From positions 103,587 through 167,586 of the forward strand of contig CBFHAI010000003.1 in the NCBI GenBank assembly GCA_965653565.1: a stretch of 64,000 bases of DNA, given 5' to 3'. Numbering within the stretch: position 1 is the first letter of the stretch; every line of letters begins with the position of its first letter. Below the pieces are notes generated by a model that worked only from the letters and a program-made list of their open reading frames with translations, did not search any database and was not told where the DNA came from. The stretch comes from JALCLA01 sp965653565 (lineage in GTDB: Bacteria > Pseudomonadota > Gammaproteobacteria > Xanthomonadales > Xanthomonadaceae). This document shows, piece after piece, positions 1-10,214 of the stretch. The position numbers and the translations under genes are program-made.

Positions 1-1759
1 CGAAATCGCCGACTTCGCCGGCGAGCACGCGGGTGAACTGCCAGTCGGTCGGCACGTCCTTGATGAAGGCGAAGGCATCGGGCCGCGCTTCGTAGTTTTC
101 CGGCAGATCGGCCGCCATCTGGATCGGGCTGTAGATCACCACGTACTGCGCCAACTGCTTGGCGAGCGTGCTCTGGAATGGCATGCCGCCGCGGCCCTTC
201 AAACTCACCACGCCGGGGGTGAAATCCATCGGCCCGGCAAGCATGCGCGTGAACACCAGATTCGCTTCGTGCTCGGGGGGATTCGGTGGCTGGCCCCAGG
301 CGTTGTATTCCATGCCGCGCGCGCCCTCGCGCGCGACCCAGTTCGGATAAGTGCGGCGCAGACCGGTGTCCTTGATCGGCTCGTGCGGATTGACCGCGAT
401 GCGATGTTTCGCGGCCGCTTGCACCACGCGCAGATGGTGCCGCGAGTTCCACTGGCCATCATGCCATTCGCGCACCACGGGGCCACCCGGCGCGTCCTGC
501 CGCTCGATTTGTCCGGCGTCGCAAACGTAGCCGGTTTTCACCGAATCGACGCCGAGCCTTTCGTACAGTCCGAACGCGGTCTCGAGCTGTCGTTCGTAGT
601 GACTGACCGCGCACGCGGTTTCGTGGTGGCCGATGAGATGCACGCCTTTGCGCCTGGCGTAAGCCGCGAGTTGCTCGATATCGAAATCGGCGGTGGCGCG
701 GGTGAAATCGAAGTTCCAGCCGTTGGCGAACCACTGGCCGTCCCAACCTGGATTCCAGCCCTCGACGAGCACGCCGCGAAAGCCGTGTTTTGCCGCGAAA
801 TCGATGTAACGCTTGGTGTTGGCGGTGGTGGCGCCGTGCTTCTCCCCGCTGCCCCAGCTGGAATTTTCCAGATGCAGTTCCCACCACACACCGACATATT
901 TGCTCGGCTCGAACCAGCTCACATCGCCGAGTGCGTTGGGCTCGTTGAGGTTGAGGATCAGGTTCGATTCGACCAGTGCGCCGGCGCGATCGGCGATCTG
1001 CAGCGTGCGCCATGGCGTGTGGAACGGTGCGTCGCGCCGCACCTTCCAGCCCTCCGACGCGGGCGACAGCAATGCGCGGAAACGTTGGCCTTCGGCGCGC
1101 CGCAGCCACATCGACGCGTAGTCGACGAGCGCGGCTTCATGGAAGGCGATGTGCAGTCCGTTCGCGGTACGGATCGTCATCGGCGTGTGGGCCTGCGACA
1201 CTTCCGTCAGTGGCGTGCGGTTGTACAGATACTCGTAGCGGTTCCATTCGCCGGCCGGAATCCACCACGCGGTGGCCGGGTCGGCGATGATGAACTCGGT
1301 CAACTCGTCGTCGATGATGATGTCGTTGGAGCCGGTCTGCTGCGGGAATTCATAGCGGAAGCCGAGGCCGTCGTCGTAGACGCGGAACACGACATCGAAC
1401 TGACGCTTCAGATTCAGGGTCTCGGCCACCGAGACGCGCAATTCGTTGTAGCGGTTGCGCACGTGGCGGCTCTCGCCCCAGGGCTGCTCCCAGGTTTCGT
1501 CGAAGCTGCGTTCGGCTTGCGACCTGGGTTCGAGGTTGCGTTCCAGGCGGCCGTCGCGCAGCAGGAAACCCAGGCGCGACGTCGTGATGACGGGCTCGCC
1601 GAAGCGATCGACGCGATAGGCGAGGCGGCCGTCGTCGAGTTCCACCGTCACGGCGAGAATCCTGCCGGGTGATTCGACGTGAGCGACCGCTTCGGGCTTC
1701 GCGTGGGCTGCGATGGGCAGCAGTGCGGTGAAGACCGCCAGCAGAACGAATTTCGACAT
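1..1759 (-). CDS. GH97 alpha-glucosidase, SusB-like (3' end beyond window)
   Basis: Periplasmic or secreted enzyme releasing glucose from alpha-glucans; 586 codons are visible and the C-terminus runs off the left edge. The start is ATG at 1759 behind a GAGGA ribosome site, followed by a signal peptide (LLAVFTALLPIAAHA). The N-terminal GH97 beta-sandwich has the RFGEPV and DDGLGFRYEFP blocks. A catalytic barrel follows with VWWELHLENSSWG, then KTGYV near residue 407, VNPHEP near 460 and ARGMEYNAWG near 485. From memory, KTGYV, rather than a KVDF-type sequence with a nucleophilic Asp, marks the inverting SusB branch, and Glu in the last two motifs serves as base/metal ligand. It is the last visible gene of the operon that begins with the sugar symporter. 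The family is secure; inverting chemistry is an inference. Confidence 0.9.
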   Translation of the reverse strand, partial: MSKFVLLAVFTALLPIAAHAKPEAVAHVESPGRILAVTVELDDGRLAYRVDRFGEPVITTSRLGFLLRDGRLERNLEPRSQAERSFDETWEQPWGESRHVRNRYNELRVSVAETLNLKRQFDVVFRVYDDGLGFRYEFPQQTGSNDIIIDDELTEFIIADPATAWWIPAGEWNRYEYLYNRTPLTEVSQAHTPMTIRTANGLHIAFHEAALVDYASMWLRRAEGQRFRALLSPASEGWKVRRDAPFHTPWRTLQIADRAGALVESNLILNLNEPNALGDVSWFEPSKYVGVWWELHLENSSWGSGEKHGATTANTKRYIDFAAKHGFRGVLVEGWNPGWDGQWFANGWNFDFTRATADFDIEQLAAYARRKGVHLIGHHETACAVSHYERQLETAFGLYERLGVDSVKTGYVCDAGQIERQDAPGGPVVREWHDGQWNSRHHLRVVQAAAKHRIAVNPHEPIKDTGLRRTYPNWVAREGARGMEYNAWGQPPNPPEHEANLVFTRMLAGPMDFTPGVVSLKGRGGMPFQSTLAKQLAQYVVIYSPIQMAADLPENYEARPDAFAFIKDVPTDWQFTRVLAGEVGDF

Positions 1760-1821
1760 TGCGTCCTCGATCGAGCGTGAAAGCCAACCCTCTGTTCCGG
1801 CGCCGCGCTGCGCGCGATTCA

Positions 1822-3363
1822 TCATCCGGCGCCGGCCGCGCAGTGCTTCGCAACGAACTGCTCATGCGTCGGCATCGCCTCGGCCGCGCGCTGGAACAAC
1901 GACTTCAATCCCGCAACGAACTGCATCAGCTCCGCATCCGAAAGCAGATCCACCATCGGGTGGTAGCGCTCCGGCAACACGTCCTGACCGAGCAGCACCT
2001 GGATCCAGCTCGATTCGGTGAACAGTTCCTCGTGTTCGCGATACACGCGGCCGGTGCTGCGGAACAACTCCATTTTGTGCGCGAGCGTGTCGGGCACCGG
2101 CATCTCGCGGCAGCGCTGCCAGAACGCGCCGGGCCGCTCGGTGGCCTTGTAGTGCAGCATGATGAAATCGCGGCTGCGCTCGTACTCGTACTGCAGCTGC
2201 CGGTTGTACTCGTCGATGTCGGTCTGCGCGAAGCGCTTGTCGGGGAAGAAGCCGACCAGCTTCGAGATCGCCGACTGGATGAAATGGATGCTGGTCGATT
2301 CGAGCGGTTCCATGAAACCGCTGGCCAGGCCGAGCGCGACCACGTTGCGGTTCCAGAATTTCCGGCGCATGCCGGTGACGAAACGCAGCGGCCGCGGTTC
2401 GGCCAGCCGCGCGCCGTCGAGATTGGCAACGAGCGTGGCGGCCGCTTCATCGTCGCTGATGAAATCGCTGCAATAGACGTAGCCGTTGCCGATCCGATGC
2501 TGCAGCGGAATGCGCCATTGCCAGCCGGCCTCGCGCGCGGTCGATCGTGTGAACGGCGTCAGCGGCGATACCGATTCGCACGGCACTGCCAGCGCGCGAT
2601 TGCACGGCAGCCAGTGCGACCAATCGTGATAGCCGGTCTTCAGTGCCTGTTCGATCAGCAGGCCGCGAAAACCCGAGCAATCGAGGAACAATTCACCACC
2701 GACGACTTCCCCGCTGTCGAGCTTCACCGACTCGACGAAACCGTTCTCGCCGCGCAGCTGCACGTCGACGATCTTGCCTTCGGTGCGCCGCACGCCGCGT
2801 TCTTCGGCGTAGCCGCGCAGGTAGCGCGAATACAGGCCGGCATCGAAATGGAAGGCGTGGAAAACATTGGAAAGCGGCGAATTCGGAATGTTCGCGCCGC
2901 GCATGAACTTGCCGGCGCGGGCCGCGACGGCGTTGAAGGTGTAGTCGCCCAGCTCGCCGGCTTCACCGCGCTGGTGCAGCTTGCGCCAGTAGTGATGGAA
3001 CGGCACCAGGCCGAGATCGCGACCGCCGACGGCGCCGAAGGCGTGCACGTAGCGGTGCTCCGGCCGCGTCCAGTCGACGAATTCTATGCCGAGCTTGAAG
3101 GTGCCCTGCGTCTTGCGGATGAAATCGTCTTCGTCGAGTCCGAGCGTGCCGTTGAACAGACGGATCTGCGGAATGGTGGCTTCGCCGACGCCGACGATGC
3201 CGATTTCGTCCGACTCGATCAGCCGGATGTCGACGCTGGGGCCGAGCAATTTCGACAGCGCGGCCGCCGCCATCCAGCCCGCCGTGCCGCCGCCGACGAT
3301 AACGATCTTCGTCAGACGCATGTCATCGGCCGCTCGGGTGTGCGCTGGAGTCGTCGCGGACAT
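1822..3363 (-). CDS. Flavin-dependent tryptophan halogenase family protein
   Basis: FAD/reduced-flavin-dependent halogenase family protein of the PrnA type, about 512 aa. Visible hallmarks are the FAD-binding GGGTAGWMAAAALSK, GVGEATIP, the WQWRIP form of the WxWxIP motif that blocks monooxygenation, TFKLGIEF carrying the Lys equivalent to PrnA Lys79, and EPLESTSIHF with the Glu equivalent to PrnA Glu346. I chose ATG at 3363. A TTG at 3396 would overlap the pullulanase stop, and ATG at 3321 lies immediately before MRLTKIVIVGGG and is also possible. It sits between pullulanase and GH97 genes in one transcript. In Xanthomonas and Caulobacter relatives such proteins recur in TonB-receptor/carbohydrate loci without a known halogenated product. 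Substrate unknown; tryptophan should not be assumed. Confidence 0.9.
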   Translation of the reverse strand: MSATTPAHTRAADDMRLTKIVIVGGGTAGWMAAAALSKLLGPSVDIRLIESDEIGIVGVGEATIPQIRLFNGTLGLDEDDFIRKTQGTFKLGIEFVDWTRPEHRYVHAFGAVGGRDLGLVPFHHYWRKLHQRGEAGELGDYTFNAVAARAGKFMRGANIPNSPLSNVFHAFHFDAGLYSRYLRGYAEERGVRRTEGKIVDVQLRGENGFVESVKLDSGEVVGGELFLDCSGFRGLLIEQALKTGYHDWSHWLPCNRALAVPCESVSPLTPFTRSTAREAGWQWRIPLQHRIGNGYVYCSDFISDDEAAATLVANLDGARLAEPRPLRFVTGMRRKFWNRNVVALGLASGFMEPLESTSIHFIQSAISKLVGFFPDKRFAQTDIDEYNRQLQYEYERSRDFIMLHYKATERPGAFWQRCREMPVPDTLAHKMELFRSTGRVYREHEELFTESSWIQVLLGQDVLPERYHPMVDLLSDAELMQFVAGLKSLFQRAAEAMPTHEQFVAKHCAAGAG

Positions 3364-3388
3364 CGATTGATAAGTTCGTGGAGGTTCG

Positions 3389-6114
<2,726 letters not shown>

Positions 6115-6118
<4 letters not shown>

Positions 6119-7536
6119 GGCGTTGCCGTTGCGGCAGCGGCGGGGTTGCTGTTGGTCACGCGGTCGATCAGCGCGATCACGATCAAGGTGGCGGCCAGCG
6201 TGATCGCCATCAGATGGATGTAATGCAGCGGCGACCACAGGAAGGTGAACACCGCATACAGCGCGGCGCCGAAGGCGATGCCGATCTTCACCGACATCGC
6301 GCTGACGCGATTCATGAAGACCGCGGCGAGGAAGGCGGCCAGCACCGGCATCGAATACAGTCCATTGAGACGCTGCAAAGTGTCGATGATGCTCTGCGAA
6401 TGTTGATAGAGCGGCACCATCGCGATCGACACCACGGTGAACACGACGGTGACGATCTGCCCGACACGCTTGACGTCGGCATTCGGATTCACCTTAGGCA
6501 GATGGAAGTCGCAGGTATAGAGCGCCGCCGCCGAATTCAGGCAGGAGTTGAAACTCGACAGCACCGCGCCGACGATCATCGCGGCGAACGCGCCCGACAT
6601 CCATGGTGGCAGCACATCGGCCACCAGCGTGCCGTAGCTGACGTCGCCGATGTCGCCGTAGAGTTTGTAGGCGATCACGCCGGGAAACACCACGATCAGC
6701 GGCGTGAGCATCTTGAAGAAGGCCGCGGCGTAGACGCCTTTCTGCGCTTCGCGCATCGAGGTGGCGGCGAGCGCGCGCTGCGCGATCACCATGTTGGTGC
6801 CCCAGTAGAAGACATGGATGAACACCATGCCGGTGAGCAAGGTGTGCCACGGGATGTCGGAGTCGTCGGCGCCGATCAGCGTCCAGCGTTCGGCGGGGAT
6901 GCCGGTGAGATCCCAGTCGACCGCGTACAAGGCGAAGATCGTCACCGCCAGCCCCATCACCAGCAGGCCGACGCCGTTGTAGGTGTCGGAAATCGCGATC
7001 GCGCGCAGGCCGCCGAAGGCTGCGTACAACAAGCCGCCGATGGCGAAGGCGGCGGCGATGACGACCAGCGGGGTATCGAGCTGGAAGGTGGATTTCATGA
7101 ACACCGAGCCGGTGTAGAGCACCACCGGCAACAGGATGAACATGTAGCCGAGCAGGAACAGGAAGGACACGCCGCGCCGCAGGCCGGCGTCGCCGAGGCG
7201 GCGTTCGAGCAGCTCGGTGGTCGTGGTGCATTTGTATTTGTAGTACATCGGCACCAGCACGTGGGCCAGGATCAGCAGGCCGATCGCGGCGCCGAATTCC
7301 CACCACGCCACCAGCATCATCTGCGCGCCGTTCATGCCGACGATCTGCTCGGCGCTGATGTTGGTGAGCAGCAGCGAGCCGGCGACGAAGGGCCAGGTGA
7401 GCGTGCCGCCGGCGAGGAAATAGTCGCGCGAGACATTTTCGCTGCGCGCCGAGCGCTTGCAGCGCCACCAGGTGAGCACGGCCACCAGGGCCGTGAGTGC
7501 CACGAAAACGGCGATCTGTACCGCACTGGTATTCAC
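6115..7536 (-). CDS. Sodium/sugar symporter (SSS family)
   Basis: Inner-membrane Na+-coupled transporter, 473 aa, made of many hydrophobic segments (13-14 expected for the family). It resembles SglT-type sugar carriers: YFLAGGTLTWPFVAGSLLLTNISAEQ near the N-terminus is the typical SSS start, with GGLRAIAISDTYNGVG in the middle. The start is GTG at 7536, decided by a GGGAGGGGAG ribosome site directly upstream; a TTG at 7554 would include that site in the coding region. It is the first gene of the leftward operon symporter, pullulanase, halogenase, GH97, so glucose or maltodextrin is the likely cargo (inference). A LacI-type palindrome lies about 100 bp upstream. Confidence 0.9.
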
Positions 7537-7635
7537 GTTCGGCTCCCCTCCCAAGGAACGCGCGGCGCGTTGCCGGCCGGCAGCGGCGCGCGGGTCAACT
7601 TATCGGATTCCTTCGACGGTTGAGCGCAGGAAACG

Positions 7636-7651
7636 ATGAATACGTATGCAT
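7636..7651. promoter_or_regulatory. Candidate LacI-family operator in divergent starch promoter
   Basis: A 16-bp palindrome, ATGAATACGTATGCAT, with 7 of 8 base pairs matching between arms and a perfect ATACGTAT core with the central CG dyad typical of LacI-family sites. It lies in the 228-bp space between the symporter operon (leftward) and the GH13 glucosidase (rightward), so one repressor could control both. No regulator gene for it is visible nearby; the LacI-type regulator at 17.6-18.7 kb has a different apparent site. The operator role is inferred. Confidence 0.5.
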
Positions 7652-7764
7652 TGCCATCGGCCCGGCATGTGGTGCGGGCGTAAGCTTCCGCTACCGCTGC
7701 GGGGGACGTGCGAGACGGCACGACGCGAGCGGCATCGACACGCGAAAGGGAATCGACAAGTCGC

Positions 7765-9381
7765 ATGAGCAGCCAGCCGTGGTGGCGCGGAGCCGTCATT
7801 TACCAGATCTATCCGCGCAGCTTCCAGGATACCGACGGCGACGGCGTGGGCGATCTGGCCGGCATCATCGAGCGGCTCGATTACGTCGCCGGGCTGGGCG
7901 TCGATGCGATCTGGGTGTCGCCGTTCTTCAAATCGCCGATGGCGGATTTCGGTTACGACATCGCCGACTATCGCGCGGTGGATCCGCTGTTCGGCACGCT
8001 CGAAGATTTCGATCGCTTGATCGAGAAGGCGCATCGCCTGGGCCTGAAAGTGGTGATCGACCAGGTGCTGAGCCACACCTCCGACCAGCACGCCTGGTTT
8101 CGCGAGAGCCGCGAGAGCCGCGACAACCCGAAGGCCGATTGGTACGTGTGGGCCGATGCGCGCGAGGACGGCACGCCGCCGAACAATTGGCTGTCGATCT
8201 TCGGCGGCGTGGCCTGGCAATGGGAGCCGCGGCGCCGGCAGTACTACCTGCACAACTTCCTCACTTCGCAGCCGGATCTGAATTTCCATAATCCGCAAGT
8301 GCGGCAGGCCACGCTCGACAATGTGCGTTTCTGGCTCGATCGCGGCGTCGACGGTTTCCGGCTCGATGCGATCAACTTCTGTTTTCACGACCGGCAACTG
8401 CGCGACAATCCGCCCAAGCCGGTGGCGCAGCGGGTGGGGCGCGGTTTCAGTCCGGACAATCCGTATGCGTTCCAGTATCACTACTTCAACAATACGCAGC
8501 CGGAAAACGTCGAATTCCTGCGCGATCTGCGGCGCCTGATGGACGAGTATCCGGATGTCGCGGCGCTCGGCGAAATCTCGTCGGAGGATTCGCTCGCCAC
8601 GATGGCCGACTACACCGGCCGCGATCGCCTGCACATGGGCTATAGCTTCGAGTTGCTCACCGACGATTTTTCCGCGCGCCACATCCGCGACACGGTGCAG
8701 GCGCTCGAAGCACGCATGACGCAGGGCTGGCCGTGCTGGGCGATTTCCAATCACGATGTGCAGCGCGTGGCCACGCGCTGGGGCGGCGACGATGCACCGT
8801 CGCATGTGGCGAGCGCGCTCACCGCATTGGCATGCTCGCTGCGCGGCTCGGTCTGCGTGTTCCAGGGCGAAGAACTCGGGCTCACCGAAGCCGACGTGCC
8901 GTTCGATCAGTTGCAGGATCCCTACGGCATCGCGTTCTGGCCGAGCTTCAAGGGACGCGACGGTTGCCGCACGCCGATGCCGTGGACCGACGCCGTGCAC
9001 GGCGGCTTCACGCGGGCCACGCCGTGGCTGCCGGTGCCCGAACAGCATCGCCAGCGCAGCGTATTGCGGCAGGAGCGCGACGCCGAATCGCCGCTGCAAC
9101 GTTTTCGCACCTTCCTGCGCTGGCGCAAACAGCATCCGGCGCTGATGTGGGGCGAGATAAAGATGCTGCCGGCGCCCGAGCCGGTGCTGTCGTTCGAACG
9201 CCGGCTCGATGGGCAGGCGATTCGCGCCTACTTCAACACCTCCGATGCGCCGGTATCGCTCGATACGCAGTTGCCGGCGTCGGCGCAGGCGATCAACGGA
9301 CACGGCCTGCTGGGCGGCGAACTGCGCGAGGATCGCGTGCAACTGCCGGCCTACGGCGCGTTGTTCGTCGCCAGCGTCTGA
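7765..9381 (+). CDS. Alpha-glucosidase, GH13 subfamily 23 (XgtA-like)
   Basis: Hydrolyses terminal alpha-1,4 or alpha-1,6 glucosides and may transglucosylate; 538 aa, the length I remember for Xanthomonas campestris XgtA, whose sequence it closely resembles. Motifs are DQVLSHTS (region I), QPDLNFHNP (region V), GFRLDAINF with the nucleophile Asp (region II), ALGEISSED with the acid Glu (region III) and ISNHDVQR with the third Asp (region IV). There is no signal peptide, so it is probably cytoplasmic and acts on maltodextrins brought in by the divergent symporter. I chose ATG at 7765 (MSSQPWWRGAVIYQIYPRSF); the open frame extends upstream to 7708 without family similarity. It ends 3 bp before the convergent SDR gene. 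Confidence 0.93.
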   Translation: MSSQPWWRGAVIYQIYPRSFQDTDGDGVGDLAGIIERLDYVAGLGVDAIWVSPFFKSPMADFGYDIADYRAVDPLFGTLEDFDRLIEKAHRLGLKVVIDQVLSHTSDQHAWFRESRESRDNPKADWYVWADAREDGTPPNNWLSIFGGVAWQWEPRRRQYYLHNFLTSQPDLNFHNPQVRQATLDNVRFWLDRGVDGFRLDAINFCFHDRQLRDNPPKPVAQRVGRGFSPDNPYAFQYHYFNNTQPENVEFLRDLRRLMDEYPDVAALGEISSEDSLATMADYTGRDRLHMGYSFELLTDDFSARHIRDTVQALEARMTQGWPCWAISNHDVQRVATRWGGDDAPSHVASALTALACSLRGSVCVFQGEELGLTEADVPFDQLQDPYGIAFWPSFKGRDGCRTPMPWTDAVHGGFTRATPWLPVPEQHRQRSVLRQERDAESPLQRFRTFLRWRKQHPALMWGEIKMLPAPEPVLSFERRLDGQAIRAYFNTSDAPVSLDTQLPASAQAINGHGLLGGELREDRVQLPAYGALFVASV

Positions 9382-9384
9382 AGC

Positions 9385-10086
9385 TCAGAAGTCCTGCTGG
9401 CCGAGCGGGTGGACGGTGAGTTCGTCGACCACCAAGCCTGCCGGCTGATCGATCAACTGCAGGATCAATGTCGCCAGCGCGGCGGGCGACAGGCAGCGGT
9501 GTGGATCGCCCCGGCCTTCGGTGCCGCCGTTGAAATCGGTGTCGATCATGCCGGGATTGATCAGACTCACCCGCACACCCTGCGATTTCACTTCGCGCAA
9601 CAATGAATGCGTGAAACCGGTGAGCGCATGCTTCGATGCGACGTAGGCCGCCATGTTGGCGAGCGGCCGGCGGCCGAGGTCCGAACCGATGTTGACGATG
9701 TGGCCATGACCTTGCCGCAGCAGGCGCGGCAGCACGGCGTGGCAGACCTGCATCACGCCGCCGATGTTGACCTGCAGGATCTGCAGCAACTCGGTCTCGG
9801 AATGTTCGAGAAACGGTTTGTAGTGGCCGATGCCGGCGTTGTTGATGACGCCGGCGATGTCGCCGGCGCCGCCCATCGCGGCGCGCAGCCTCACGGCGAT
9901 CTGGCGCGGGTCCGATAGATCGAGCGGCACCGGCCGCACTTCGCCGCCGGTGGCGATCGATGCCAGCGTCGCCAGCCGGACCTCGTCGCGCGCGCACGCC
10001 AGCACGGTGTGGCCGCGCTGCGCCAGCTGCAGGGTGAGGTGGCGGCCCAGCCCGCGGCTGGCGCCGGTGACGATCCAGGTGGACAT
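9385..10086 (-). CDS. Short-chain dehydrogenase/reductase (SDR)
   Basis: NAD(P)-dependent oxidoreductase of the classical SDR family, 233 aa, substrate unknown. It has TGASRGLG as the cofactor glycine motif at the very N-terminus, NNAGIG, the catalytic Ser in VNIGSDLG, and YVASK with catalytic Tyr and Lys. I chose the ATG at 10086 (MSTWIVTGASRGLG); an upstream ATG at 10125 would add residues without family similarity. It is convergent with the alpha-glucosidase and divergent from the large secreted protein, so it is probably a single-gene transcript. Neighbours give no clear hint of substrate. Confidence 0.88.
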   Translation of the reverse strand: MSTWIVTGASRGLGRHLTLQLAQRGHTVLACARDEVRLATLASIATGGEVRPVPLDLSDPRQIAVRLRAAMGGAGDIAGVINNAGIGHYKPFLEHSETELLQILQVNIGGVMQVCHAVLPRLLRQGHGHIVNIGSDLGRRPLANMAAYVASKHALTGFTHSLLREVKSQGVRVSLINPGMIDTDFNGGTEGRGDPHRCLSPAALATLILQLIDQPAGLVVDELTVHPLGQQDF

Positions 10087-10179
10087 GCGCCATTGTCGCA
10101 CCGGCCAATCGCAGCGGCGAATCAAACCGGCAAGCCTGCGGTGTCCTTGTCGCCGCCGAATCGCGTTCTACGCAGGCGA

Positions 10180-10198
10180 CCCCGCCTGTGTGGCGGGG
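10180..10198 (+). promoter_or_regulatory. GC-rich hairpin in 5' leader of the secreted protein gene
   Basis: CCCCGCC, loop TGTGT, GGCGGGG form a 7-bp perfect stem ending 16 bp before the ATG at 10215. It lies close to the ribosome-binding region (GGGGAAAACC), so it could limit translation or be the remains of a terminator; no long T run follows. Function unknown. Confidence 0.4.
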
Positions 10199-10214
10199 GC
10201 TTTCGGGGAAAACC

